Below, in pieces: positions 18,209 through 26,970 of a stretch of 64,000 nucleotides of DNA (position 1 is the first letter of the stretch; every line of letters begins with the position of its first letter). A model generated the notes under the pieces. That model was not told the DNA's origin. It was given only the letters and a program-made list of their open reading frames with translations, and did not search any database. The DNA lies in NCBI RefSeq assembly GCF_006788895.1, contig NZ_VFRA01000001.1, positions 1,302,001-1,366,000 on the forward strand, written 5' to 3'. This DNA comes from Rhodoglobus vestalii. GTDB lineage: Bacteria > Actinomycetota > Actinomycetes > Actinomycetales > Microbacteriaceae. A program made the position numbers and the translations under genes.

Positions 18209-19456
18209 GTGAGTCAGAATCCCCCCGTTACCCCTGGGCCTGTGTGGCGTGCACCCGGAATGCCTGCGCTGCTCGTACTGACCGCAGCCGGCTTTGGTGG
18301 CTTCTCGGCGCTGCTTCCGGTTGTTCCACTGTGGGCAGTGAATGGCGGCGCGAACGAGGCTGGCGCTGGACTCGTGAACGGCTTACTGCTGCTGGCAACG
18401 GTTTTGACTCAACCGTTTGTGCCGCGACTGCTCATTCGGCTCGGGACCGGCCGAGTATTGGCCGCAGGCCTGGCACTGCTCGGTGTGCCACCGCTGCTGT
18501 TCCTCATCTCCGACGACCTCACCTGGATCCTGTTTCTCTCGGCCGTGCGCGGGATAGGTTTCGGTATCCTCACCGTGGCCGGGTCGACGGTGGTTGCCAA
18601 TCTCGTCCCGCGCGCTCAGCACGGTGCCGCGATTGGGGCCTACGGTGCGGCGATTGCCGTGCCGCAGGTGATTCTCATTCCGGCGGGCCCGTGGCTGGCA
18701 GAGTCGGTCGGATTCTGGACTGTTTTTGCACTCGGCACCCTGCCAGTTCTCGGGATCAGTTCCGCACCGCGACTGGCCCGGATATTGCGCCAACAGGAAG
18801 CCGATCGTGCGCTTCGACCACCCACGGATACGACACCACTCCCGAACGGTGGCGGCAGCAGCAGCGGCGGCGCGTCACCATTGCGATTATTGGCGGGTAG
18901 CCTGCTCCGCCCCATGCTCCTGTTGGCCGGGGTCACTCTCGCCGGCGGTGCACTCATCACGTTCGCCCCGCAAATGAGCTCCGTTCCCGCGGCGACTGCC
19001 GGTGGGCTCGCCCTGCTCACTCTCAGCGCTGCGGTTACCCGATGGGGTATCGGGGGGCTAGCTGACCGGCATGGTGCGAAACCATTCCTGTGGCCGCTGG
19101 TCGTGATCTCCGTGTTCGGGCTCGTGCTCACCGCTCTGGCCGTTCAGAATCCGGATGACACCGGCGTGCTCCTCTTTCTTGCCGGGTTGACTCTCGTGGG
19201 TATCGCCTACGGCGGACTACAGAACCTGACACTCCTGCTTTCACTTGCCGCAGTGCGACGAGAGCAGTACGGCACTGCGAGCGCCGTCTGGAATATCGGC
19301 TTCGACCTGGGAACCGCCGTCGGCTCAGTTCTTATCGGCACCCTGGCCGCCGGGCTCTCCTTCCCGACTGCGGTGCTCGTGGCCGCGGGCATCTCCCTCC
19401 TGACGCTTCCGCTCGCTTTCCTGCGCGGGCCGCGCGGGCCGCGCGTCGACCGATAG
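18209..19456 (+). CDS. MFS transporter
   Basis: This is an integral membrane carrier of about 415 residues with about 12 hydrophobic segments. A conserved basic motif is visible in the second half (ADRHGAKPFLWP), the loop position equivalent to the MFS A-motif. The preferred start is GTG 18209, which lies 8 nt after TAGTGT, suggesting a leaderless transcript; an in-frame ATG at 18167 lacks a ribosome site. It follows lldD by 66 bp. It could carry lactate or another substrate, or be a drug-type exporter; sequence does not decide. Confidence 0.8.
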   Translation: MSQNPPVTPGPVWRAPGMPALLVLTAAGFGGFSALLPVVPLWAVNGGANEAGAGLVNGLLLLATVLTQPFVPRLLIRLGTGRVLAAGLALLGVPPLLFLISDDLTWILFLSAVRGIGFGILTVAGSTVVANLVPRAQHGAAIGAYGAAIAVPQVILIPAGPWLAESVGFWTVFALGTLPVLGISSAPRLARILRQQEADRALRPPTDTTPLPNGGGSSSGGASPLRLLAGSLLRPMLLLAGVTLAGGALITFAPQMSSVPAATAGGLALLTLSAAVTRWGIGGLADRHGAKPFLWPLVVISVFGLVLTALAVQNPDDTGVLLFLAGLTLVGIAYGGLQNLTLLLSLAAVRREQYGTASAVWNIGFDLGTAVGSVLIGTLAAGLSFPTAVLVAAGISLLTLPLAFLRGPRGPRVDR

Positions 19457-19560
19457 CGGCTGCGAGCGGCACCCGTCGCGGCGTGGATGGCCCTTCCGCT
19501 CTTCGGGCTCAGCCAGAGCGCGGCTCTGATGCTGGCTGGCGGCTGGCGGCCTTCGCAAAC

Positions 19561-20397
19561 TTAGGCGAGTCGCAGGATGCGTGCCCGCAGTTCTTGAGGT
19601 GTCGATTCGTGATGCTGGGCGGTGATCTTTCGGTGGGAGGGTGTCGAGCCACCCTCGGCAACCACGAGGATTGCCCGGGCGAGACTTGTGCGGTCCGCCG
19701 TCTTGAGGGCGGTGTCGTCGGCGTGCATTTCGAGCAGCAGGGCGACCTCCCTCGAAGCGTTGCGTGCGGTGGGCAGCCACGGCAGCGATGCCTTCCACGC
19801 GGTGAAGAGAATGAGCACGACATCGTGCCGCAATCGCACGTGCGCGCGCTCGTGCTCGATGACCGCGCGCAGTTCGTTCTCGTCGAGCAACTCGATCAAC
19901 CCGGCGGTCAATACGGTGATCGATTTGAGGGCACCCGGCAGGCAGTAGGCCACCGGCGCGGGGCTGTCAATGAGGCGGGTGCCGGGGCGATCGCTCATCG
20001 GTTCGCTCAAGAGACTGATGAGCTGAGCGTGCCGCTGGCGGTCCCGCTCGGCATAAATGACGGTGACCAGAAGATTCAGCAGGAGGTGCACGGTAAGAAA
20101 GAGTGCGCCGGAGAGGGCGAGCAGCGACCACACGGAGGAGCCTGCGGGCAATTCATTATTGGTGACGAACATCCATATGCCATTTGCGGCATCCGGTAGA
20201 TCAGTGGCGAACGTTGCCGCACCGAACAGCACTAGTGAGCCGATCATGCTGGTGCCGCCCACGAGGGCAACGAGCTGCCAGACGAGCAGCCCGAGGGTCG
20301 GGCGGCGGTAGGCCCACGCAGCCCCGGGAAGCAGTGCGGGCACAGGCCACGCCAGCAGCACCGCGACAAGGCCGAGGGCTACGGCAGCAACAAACAC
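19561..20397 (-). CDS. M56-family (BlaR1-like) membrane metallopeptidase
   Basis: The 278-residue protein has about four hydrophobic segments in the N-terminal half (residues about 1-20, 35-62, 88-115) followed by a zinc-protease domain with HERAH at residues 182-186 (HEXXH). It lacks the extracellular penicillin-binding sensor domain of true BlaR1. It starts at GTG 20397, 2 bp after the stop of the BlaI-type repressor gene, so the pair is an operon. By analogy it would cleave or inactivate the repressor on a membrane signal. The signal is unknown. Confidence 0.85.
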   Translation of the reverse strand: MFVAAVALGLVAVLLAWPVPALLPGAAWAYRRPTLGLLVWQLVALVGGTSMIGSLVLFGAATFATDLPDAANGIWMFVTNNELPAGSSVWSLLALSGALFLTVHLLLNLLVTVIYAERDRQRHAQLISLLSEPMSDRPGTRLIDSPAPVAYCLPGALKSITVLTAGLIELLDENELRAVIEHERAHVRLRHDVVLILFTAWKASLPWLPTARNASREVALLLEMHADDTALKTADRTSLARAILVVAEGGSTPSHRKITAQHHESTPQELRARILRLA

Positions 20398-20399
20398 GA

Positions 20400-20762
20400 C
20401 TAGCGTCCGGCGAGAATACGGCGGAGGGTTTCAGCCTCTTCGTTTGATACTTGCCCGACGAATCGTTCGAGAACCGCGGCCCGGTCATCCACTCGCCCCA
20501 ACACTTCGTGCATGAGGTCGGCCATATGCGCCTCGCGACGCTCGGCCGCACGGTACAGGTGAGGGCGAGTCTCGCGCTCACGCACAACAAAGTTCTTGCT
20601 TTCGAGCCGAGACAGCACGGTGAGAATGGTGGTTGCCGCGAATTCGCGCCCCGAGTCTTGGGGTTCAGCAAGTTTGGCCTGAATGTCGTACGCCGACAGG
20701 CTTTCACCGCCTGCCCACAGCACATCCATCACGCTGCGCTCCAGCCCCCCCGACAAGTTCAT
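20400..20762 (-). CDS. BlaI/MecI/CopY-family transcriptional repressor
   Basis: This is a 120-residue winged-helix repressor with the family pattern LERSVMDVLWAGGESLSAYDI, ATTILTVLSRLESKNFVVRE and a C-terminal dimerisation helix region (AVLERFVGQVSNEEAETLRR). It is divergent from cydA and upstream of an M56 protease. Two identical dyad sites lie in the 88-bp gap between its start and cydA, one of them 8 bp from its own start codon. It therefore probably represses itself and the cytochrome bd operon. That link is inference from the operator placement. Confidence 0.88.
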   Translation of the reverse strand: MNLSGGLERSVMDVLWAGGESLSAYDIQAKLAEPQDSGREFAATTILTVLSRLESKNFVVRERETRPHLYRAAERREAHMADLMHEVLGRVDDRAAVLERFVGQVSNEEAETLRRILAGR

Positions 20763-20769
20763 GCCTCAA

Positions 20770-20786
20770 TTCTACCTTAAGTAGAA
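20770..20786. promoter_or_regulatory. BlaI-type operator copy 1 (TTCTAC-N5-GTAGAA)
   Basis: A perfect inverted repeat TTCTAC-CTTAA-GTAGAA lies 8 bp upstream of the repressor start codon. Its arms and spacing are identical to copy 2 near cydA. The dyad layout fits BlaI-family dimers. Confidence 0.7.
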
Positions 20787-20813
20787 ATTGGCTGCACAAC
20801 TGTGCCAGACTAC

Positions 20814-20830
20814 TTCTACAAGACGTAGAA
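20814..20830. promoter_or_regulatory. BlaI-type operator copy 2 (TTCTAC-N5-GTAGAA), before cydA
   Basis: TTCTAC-AAGAC-GTAGAA is a second perfect copy 20 bp before the cydA GTG. Centres of the two copies are 44 bp apart, about four helical turns. A weak promoter (TTGGCT 20787-20792, TACTTC 20811-20816) would be covered by this site. Confidence 0.7.
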
Positions 20831-20850
20831 ATTGCAGTGGAAGGCACGCA

Positions 20851-22497
20851 GTGGATCCCCTAGAAATCGCCAGATGGCAGTTCGGTATTACCACCGTCTA
20901 CCACTTCATCATGGTTCCGCTCACTCTCGGCCTCGGCCCGGTCTTAGCCCTCATGCAAACCCAGTGGGTGCGCACCGGCGACGAGAAGTGGCTACGCATG
21001 ACCAAGTTCTGGGGCAAGTTGTACCTCATCAACTTCATCATGGGTGTCGCCACTGGCCTCGTGCAGGAGTTCCAGTTCGGCATGGCGTGGAGCGAATACT
21101 CCCGTTTCGTCGGTGACGTCTTCGGCGCACCGCTCGCCATGGAAGGCCTCCTCGCGTTCTTCTTTGAATCCGTCTTCCTCGGCCTCTGGATCTTCGGCTG
21201 GGACCGCTTGCCGAAGAAGATTCACCTCGCGACCCTCTGGATTGCCGTTGCCGGTTCCGTGGTCTCCGCCTTCTTCATCATCGTCGCCAACTCCTGGATG
21301 CAGCACCCTGTTGGTGTTGAACTGGTCGATGGTCGCCCCGTCATGAACGACATCTGGGCCGTACTCACCAACAACACCGCCCTCGCCGCCTACTCACACA
21401 CCATCATGGGGGCACTCGCGGTCGGTGCCGGCTTCGTCGTTGGCATCTCGTGGTACCAGCTCTGGCAGCGCCGTCGTGACGGAATCGACTCTGTGGATGC
21501 CGCGGGCCGTGTCGTCGTCGGCGAGAATGCCAGCATTGCTGGCCGCGATCGCGCCGATCACTCGGTGTGGCTGACGAGCATCCGCATTGCTGCTGTTGTT
21601 GCCATGGTCGGATTCGGTGGCGTTGCCATCACGGGTGATGTGCAGGCGAAGCTGATGTTTGATCAGCAGCCTCTCAAGATGGCGGCGGCCGAGGCGGCCT
21701 GCCAAGACGGTACGAGCTTCTCGGTGCTGTCAATCGGCAATCTGGGTTCGCAGAACTGTGACGACGTTGTGGGGATCATTGAGATCCCCGGAATTCTGTC
21801 GTTCCTCGCTCACGGAGATTTTGATACCGAAATCAAGGGTGTCAACACGCTCATTCCGGAGTACCAAGAGCTGTACGGCACGAACCTTCCCGATGACCCG
21901 CTGTACGGCGAGCGTGCGGGCATGGAGATCAACTATCTGCCCATCATGGAGGTCACCTACTGGGGTTTCCGTCTCATGATCGGTTTCGGAATGCTCGCGG
22001 CCGCATTCGCCGCACTGACGCTGTGGATCGTTCGCAAGGGCACCGTGCCGCGTTCGAAGTTGCTGATGGGAACAGCCCTGCTCAGCATCGCTGCTCCCTT
22101 CGGCGCCAATATCGCCGGCTGGGTCTTCACCGAGATGGGCCGCCAGCCCTTCGTCGTTGTGCCGAACCCCAACCCCAGTGGCGTTGACGGCGTGTTTATG
22201 TTCACCGCGGCCGCTGTCTCCCCCGGTGTCAGTGGTGAAGAGATCATCTTCTCGCTTGTTTCCCTTGCGCTCGTGTACGCATTCCTGTTGGTCTTCGAGA
22301 TCAAGCTGCTGGTTCGGTATGTGCGCGGTGGCGTGGCGTCGGCGATGCCTGAGCTGGTGCATCCCGACGGCGACGGCCACGGCCACGACGACGGCCACAG
22401 CGACGGTGGCGACGGTGGCGACCCCAACAACCCCAACAACCCTGACAACCCCAACAGGCCAGATCGACGCGACGACGTTCTCGCGTTCGCCTACTAG
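20851..22497 (+). CDS. cydA: cytochrome bd ubiquinol oxidase subunit I
   Basis: This is the quinol-oxidising haem b558/b595/d subunit of the high-affinity terminal oxidase. The start GTG 20851 gives DPLEIARWQFGITTVYH, the conserved N-terminus, after a GGAAGG site; the longer in-frame ATG start at 20788 would run through the operator. Haem-ligand histidines H18 (TTVYHF) and H183 (AYSHTIMGA) are present. The 548-residue length fits a short Q-loop form plus a C-terminal tail. The tail of about 35 residues is rich in Asp, His, Gly, Asn and Pro, which is not part of the usual family. Confidence 0.95.
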   Translation: MDPLEIARWQFGITTVYHFIMVPLTLGLGPVLALMQTQWVRTGDEKWLRMTKFWGKLYLINFIMGVATGLVQEFQFGMAWSEYSRFVGDVFGAPLAMEGLLAFFFESVFLGLWIFGWDRLPKKIHLATLWIAVAGSVVSAFFIIVANSWMQHPVGVELVDGRPVMNDIWAVLTNNTALAAYSHTIMGALAVGAGFVVGISWYQLWQRRRDGIDSVDAAGRVVVGENASIAGRDRADHSVWLTSIRIAAVVAMVGFGGVAITGDVQAKLMFDQQPLKMAAAEAACQDGTSFSVLSIGNLGSQNCDDVVGIIEIPGILSFLAHGDFDTEIKGVNTLIPEYQELYGTNLPDDPLYGERAGMEINYLPIMEVTYWGFRLMIGFGMLAAAFAALTLWIVRKGTVPRSKLLMGTALLSIAAPFGANIAGWVFTEMGRQPFVVVPNPNPSGVDGVFMFTAAAVSPGVSGEEIIFSLVSLALVYAFLLVFEIKLLVRYVRGGVASAMPELVHPDGDGHGHDDGHSDGGDGGDPNNPNNPDNPNRPDRRDDVLAFAY

Positions 22498-22515
22498 AGA
22501 GCCGGGCACCCACTC

Positions 22516-23571
22516 ATGGAACTTCTTCCCACAATCTGGTTCATCGCGATCGCCGCTCTGTGGATCGGCTACCTCCTCCTTGAGGGTTTCGATCTTGGGG
22601 TCGGGATGCTGCTGCTCTTCAGCACCCGCAGTGACAAGCAGCGCCGGCTTATGCTCAATTCCATCGGCCCCATTTGGGATGGCAACGAAGTCTGGCTGAT
22701 CACGGCCGGAGCCGCCACGTTCGCTGCATTCCCCATGTGGTATGCGTCGCTATTTTCGGCGCTCTATATCCCGCTGACAATCGTGCTCGTGAGCCTAATC
22801 TTCCGTGCGGTTGCCATCGAATACCGCGGCAAGGGTTCCACCGAACGCTGGCGCATGTGGTGGGATCGTGCTCTTGGCCTCGGCTCGCTGGGTTCTGCTT
22901 TCGGTATCGGTGCGGCACTCGCCCTGACAACTACCGGCCTTCCGATCAACGAGAACGGTGACCGTGTCGGCGGCGCTTTCGCGTGGTTCACGCCCTACGC
23001 AGTCTTGGGCGGCCTTGCCGTTGTGGGGTTCTCACTCGTGCACGCTTCTGCATTCCTCGGCCTCAAAACAGACGGCGAGGTGCGGATGCGCGCCCGCACC
23101 TTCCTCGTGCGCTGGAGCCCAGTGGCCCTACTCCCCATCGTCGGCTGGGTTCTCGCCGTGCAGTTTCAGAACGGCACCCCCGTCACGTGGGGGCTCGTTG
23201 TGCTGGCTGTGATTGCGGTGGTGTTCGCCTGGATGAGTGCGCGATCCGGGCGTGAAGGCTTCGCATTCATCGGGATTGCCGCATTCTTGTTGGCGGGTGC
23301 GTCATCCATTTTTGCTGCGGTGTATCCGATTGTGCTTCCGTCGACGCTCGATTCGGCGTTCGATCTCACCATCTCGAACGCTGCCAGCGGCGAATATACT
23401 CTGATGGTAATGAGCGTCGTCACCGCGTTCGGCTTGCCGCTCGTCTTCCTCTATCAGGGGTACACCTACTGGGTGTTCCGCAAGCGCCTGAGCGAGCACC
23501 ACATCCCGGAAGCGCACATTGTGACCCCGGCTGTAGCGTCGGCTGTAGCGCCGTCTTCTTCACCCCGCTAG
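22516..23571 (+). CDS. cydB: cytochrome bd ubiquinol oxidase subunit II
   Basis: This is the partner subunit of CydA: 351 residues, about nine membrane segments, with WIGYLLLEGFDLGVGMLL and the conserved GPIWDGNEVWLITAGAA block near residues 50-70. It begins 18 bp after cydA. Its stop codon TAG forms part of a TAGAGT box 6 nt before the cydDC GTG. Confidence 0.95.
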   Translation: MELLPTIWFIAIAALWIGYLLLEGFDLGVGMLLLFSTRSDKQRRLMLNSIGPIWDGNEVWLITAGAATFAAFPMWYASLFSALYIPLTIVLVSLIFRAVAIEYRGKGSTERWRMWWDRALGLGSLGSAFGIGAALALTTTGLPINENGDRVGGAFAWFTPYAVLGGLAVVGFSLVHASAFLGLKTDGEVRMRARTFLVRWSPVALLPIVGWVLAVQFQNGTPVTWGLVVLAVIAVVFAWMSARSGREGFAFIGIAAFLLAGASSIFAAVYPIVLPSTLDSAFDLTISNAASGEYTLMVMSVVTAFGLPLVFLYQGYTYWVFRKRLSEHHIPEAHIVTPAVASAVAPSSSPR

Positions 23572-23580
23572 AGTCGCAGC

Positions 23581-26500
23581 GTGGAGCGCACAACAGAACG
23601 CACTGCGGAGGTCATGAAGGCGAAACTCCGCGAACGGCTCGCCGCCGGTTTTGGTCCCGGCGGTGTGCACACACTGTTCGGATTGGGTGTGCTCGCGGCA
23701 CTCAAGGGGCTCGCGCTCGTGCTCATGGCGGAGGCCATTGCTCGCGGTGTCGTCGGCGTTATTGAAACGGATGCCGCAGCATGGCAATTCGCGATCGGCC
23801 TGGGGGCGGTATCCGGGGTTCTGCGCGCAGTCACCGCTTGGGCGACAGAGAGTTTCGCCGCCCGCGCGGCACTCGGCGCTAAGGAGTCGCTGCGCCACGA
23901 GCTTGCCCAGCGTGTTCTCACGGGTTCCGATTCGCGCGTCGGTGCGAGCACAGCTATTGCCACGGTGGGCCTCGATGAGCTCGACAACTATTTTCGGGTG
24001 GTGCTGCCGTCGATTGTCACAACGGCGACGATTCCGCTGCTGATTGGTGCCCGCATCCTTTCGGTGGACTGGGTGAGCGCGCTCATCATTGTGTTGACGG
24101 TGCCGCTGGTTCCCGTGTTCATGGTTTTGGTGGGTGGCCACACGCGCGAGCGTGCCGAAGCGGCCAGCGCAAGTCTCGAACGTCTTTCTGATCACCTCGT
24201 TGAGTTGGCGCGCGGTCTTCCCGTGTTGGTTGGCCTCGGTCGGGTGGGGGAACAGTCGAAGGCTTTGCGTGCAATCTCTGTCGAGAACCGTACGACCACC
24301 ATGGCGACGCTGCGCACCGCCTTCCTGTCGGCGCTCGTGCTTGAACTCATTGCCACAATTTCGGTCGCGGTTGTTGCCGTTTTTGTGGGTGTGAGGCTGG
24401 TGGATGATCAACTCTCGCTCACCGTTGGCCTCATCGCTCTCGTGCTCGCCCCCGAATGTTTTGCGCCCTTCCGTGAGCTGGGTGCCGCCTTCCACTCTTC
24501 AGAAAATGGTCTCACCGCCCTGCGCCGCGCGCGCACCATCATTGATGCCCCGCGGGCCCACGAACACCGGCAACTCGACGGCAATTTTCGTGTCGTTGAC
24601 CTCACAATTGTGTATGAGGGCCGAGCGCTCCCCGCGGTCGAGGGGCTCAGTTTCACCGCCACCCCCGGCACCATCACGGCTTTGGATGGGCCAAGCGGCA
24701 GCGGAAAATCCAGTGTTCTTGAGGTGCTCGCCGGCAATCGCGAGCCCCGCGGCGGCAGCGTGTGGGGCGTTGATCCTGCCCGGGTGGCGTGGGTTCCGCA
24801 GCATCCACACACCGTCGCCGACACTGTGCTGGATGAACTGCGTCTCTACAGCGATAACGATCAGGCAATCAGTTCTGTGCTGGTTGATCTTGGCCTGTCC
24901 GGCGTTGCTAACTCCGATCCGCGTCAGGTGAGCCCCGGCGAGTTGCGCCGTATCGCGGTTGCGCGCGGGCTGTTGCGCGTCGACGCGGGAGCAACCCTGT
25001 TGCTGCTGGATGAGCCGACCGCTCACTTGGATCCGGCATCCGCGGCCCGGGTGGAGGCCGCCATTGCGGAGCTCCGGGGTGGGCCCGTGACCGTTCTCGT
25101 CGCGTCGCACGAGGCGGGCATTGCTGCTCTCGCCGATCAGGTCATTGCGGTGGGAACATCCGGTGGCACGCGTGCGGTGGAGTCGCGTGTTGACCCGCTT
25201 GCCACATCTCAGGAGTTGGATGATGATGCGGTTGCCGCGCCCCGCTCATCTGGTGCGACTCTCGCCAGCCTGCTCAAGTTTGTGCGTCCAGCACTGCCGA
25301 CTCTCCTCGGAGCGATCGCTCTTGGTGTTGGGGCGAGCCTTTTCGCTCTCTCCCTGACCGCCATTTCGGGGTGGCTGATTGTGCGGGCCAGCGAGCATCC
25401 CCCGATCATGTATCTGTTGGTTGCCATTGTGGGGGTGCGCTTTTTTGGGATCGGCCGTGCAGCCCTGCGCTACGCTGAGCGCCTCGCCACCCACAGTGCG
25501 GTGCTGCGGTCGGTCATCGAGCTGCGGGTCGCTCTCTGGAATGGTCTCGGTGCTCGGGCTCTCGGCTCGCGGGCTCTCGCCAACGGTGGTGTTGCGCTCG
25601 ACTATTTGGTTGCCGCGTCTGACCGGGTGCGGGATCTTGTTCCGCGCGTCGTGCTGCCGCCGGCGGTTGCGGTCGGCACGTCGCTTGCCGCGCTCATCGC
25701 GGTCGGGTTGCTGCATGCTCCGGCGGTTCCCGTGCTGTTGTGGGGCCTCGCGGTGGGGTTGATCGCAGCACCGGTTATCGCTGTCTGGGTGGACCGCTCG
25801 GCCGCCCACGGTATCGCCGAAGTTCAATCCCGGGTGGTGCGAGCCTTTGCTGCCATGACGGGGGCGGCCAGCGATCTGCGCGCCAACGGCGTCGGTGGGC
25901 GCATGCTCGGCCGCCTCGATCGCATCGATGCGGAAGCCGGAGCGCTCTCCCGCCGCAGCGCCCGCGCTCTCGGAATCGGCAACGCCGTTGTCGTGCTCGC
26001 CTGCTCCGTGACCGCCGTTGCCATGCTGCCCATTGCCGCACCCGCCGTCGTTGCCGGCACGTTGCCGATTGCCGTCGTTGCCGTGCTCGTGCTGATCCCG
26101 ATCGGGCTTGTTGACTCGTTGATTGCGTTCGTCGACTCCGTGCAACAGTGGCCGGCGTTGAGTGCCGCACTGGCAAAGGTGCGCGGGGTCACTGCGGGGG
26201 CTGACGGGGCCGCGGGGGCTGACGGAGCTGGCGGTGGTGGAGCCGCGAGCGCAGACCGGCCACTGGCTGACGCCACTGTTCTTGAACTTCGTGGGCTGGG
26301 CATCCGCTGGCCTTCGAGCCCCACTCTGGCGTTCTCTGACGTTTCGGCTCGGGTCGAACGTGGCGAGTGGCTCGTGGTTGAGGGGCCGTCGGGGGCCGGC
26401 AAGTCGACGCTGTTGGCGGCGCTGCTGGGGTACCTTCCGGCTGCCGCTGGTTCGTGGAGTCTCGGTGGGGTGGATGCCCGTGAGCTCTCGCCGGAGCAGT

Positions 26501-26946
26501 TGCGCCGTGCTGTGACGTGGTGCCCGCAGGAGTCGCACCTGTTCGATTCGACGATTCGGGCGAACCTGCTGTTGGGTCGAGCGCATGATGATCAGCCGTC
26601 CGAGCAGGAACTGGTTGCGGTTCTGCGTCAGGTGGGTCTTGGCCCGTTGTTCGATTCGCTCGACCGGGGGTTGGATACGCGGGTCGGGTCTGCTGGTGAG
26701 AGCCTGTCGGGTGGGGAGCGGCAACGTCTCGCGGTGGCTCGCACTCTGCTGACCCGTGCCGATGTGGTGCTGCTGGATGAGCCCACTGCTCATTTGGATG
26801 CGGCAAGTGCTGAGCAACTTGTCGCCGATTTGCGGGTTGCTTTGGCCGACAAAATTGTGGTGCTGGTAAGTCACCATGCGGATGAGCGCCGCGACTTCGA
26901 TGTGAGTGTGCGGTTGGGTGTGCGCGAGTCGGTTGGCGTTCTTTAG
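23581..26946 (+). CDS. cydD: fused CydDC thiol-reductant ABC exporter
   Basis: One 1121-residue polypeptide carries both halves of the CydDC exporter, which moves glutathione/cysteine-type reductants out of the cell and is needed to assemble cytochrome bd. Half one (CydD, about 1-545) has six membrane helices, Walker A GPSGSGKSS near residue 369, an atypical signature VSPGELRRIAVARG and Walker B LLLLDEPTAHLD. Half two (CydC) has Walker A GPSGAGKST near residue 936, LSGGERQRLAVAR and VVLLDEPTAHLD. A Gly/Ala/Asp low-complexity stretch precedes the second ATPase. The GTG start lies 6 nt after a TAGAGT box, so an internal leaderless promoter is possible. Confidence 0.93.
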   Translation: MERTTERTAEVMKAKLRERLAAGFGPGGVHTLFGLGVLAALKGLALVLMAEAIARGVVGVIETDAAAWQFAIGLGAVSGVLRAVTAWATESFAARAALGAKESLRHELAQRVLTGSDSRVGASTAIATVGLDELDNYFRVVLPSIVTTATIPLLIGARILSVDWVSALIIVLTVPLVPVFMVLVGGHTRERAEAASASLERLSDHLVELARGLPVLVGLGRVGEQSKALRAISVENRTTTMATLRTAFLSALVLELIATISVAVVAVFVGVRLVDDQLSLTVGLIALVLAPECFAPFRELGAAFHSSENGLTALRRARTIIDAPRAHEHRQLDGNFRVVDLTIVYEGRALPAVEGLSFTATPGTITALDGPSGSGKSSVLEVLAGNREPRGGSVWGVDPARVAWVPQHPHTVADTVLDELRLYSDNDQAISSVLVDLGLSGVANSDPRQVSPGELRRIAVARGLLRVDAGATLLLLDEPTAHLDPASAARVEAAIAELRGGPVTVLVASHEAGIAALADQVIAVGTSGGTRAVESRVDPLATSQELDDDAVAAPRSSGATLASLLKFVRPALPTLLGAIALGVGASLFALSLTAISGWLIVRASEHPPIMYLLVAIVGVRFFGIGRAALRYAERLATHSAVLRSVIELRVALWNGLGARALGSRALANGGVALDYLVAASDRVRDLVPRVVLPPAVAVGTSLAALIAVGLLHAPAVPVLLWGLAVGLIAAPVIAVWVDRSAAHGIAEVQSRVVRAFAAMTGAASDLRANGVGGRMLGRLDRIDAEAGALSRRSARALGIGNAVVVLACSVTAVAMLPIAAPAVVAGTLPIAVVAVLVLIPIGLVDSLIAFVDSVQQWPALSAALAKVRGVTAGADGAAGADGAGGGGAASADRPLADATVLELRGLGIRWPSSPTLAFSDVSARVERGEWLVVEGPSGAGKSTLLAALLGYLPAAAGSWSLGGVDARELSPEQLRRAVTWCPQESHLFDSTIRANLLLGRAHDDQPSEQELVAVLRQVGLGPLFDSLDRGLDTRVGSAGESLSGGERQRLAVARTLLTRADVVLLDEPTAHLDAASAEQLVADLRVALADKIVVLVSHHADERRDFDVSVRLGVRESVGVL

Positions 26947-26954
26947 CCCTGCTG

Positions 26955-26970
26955 GGTTAGCGGCCTAACC
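26955..26970. terminator. weak hairpin between convergent cydDC and acyl-CoA-dehydrogenase-like gene
   Basis: GGTTAG-CGGC-CTAACC forms a 6-bp stem between the two converging stops and overlaps the second stop codon. No T-tract follows, so a role as bidirectional terminator is only possible. Confidence 0.3.

Noticed and set aside
20788..20850. Longer N-terminus of CydA
   Set aside because: It would translate the operator region; the conserved CydA N-terminus begins at GTG 20851 with a good ribosome site.
25246..26877. 543-codon minus-strand frame opposite cydDC
   Set aside because: It mirrors the ABC exporter codons, is rich in Arg/His/Gln and has no ribosome site or domain.
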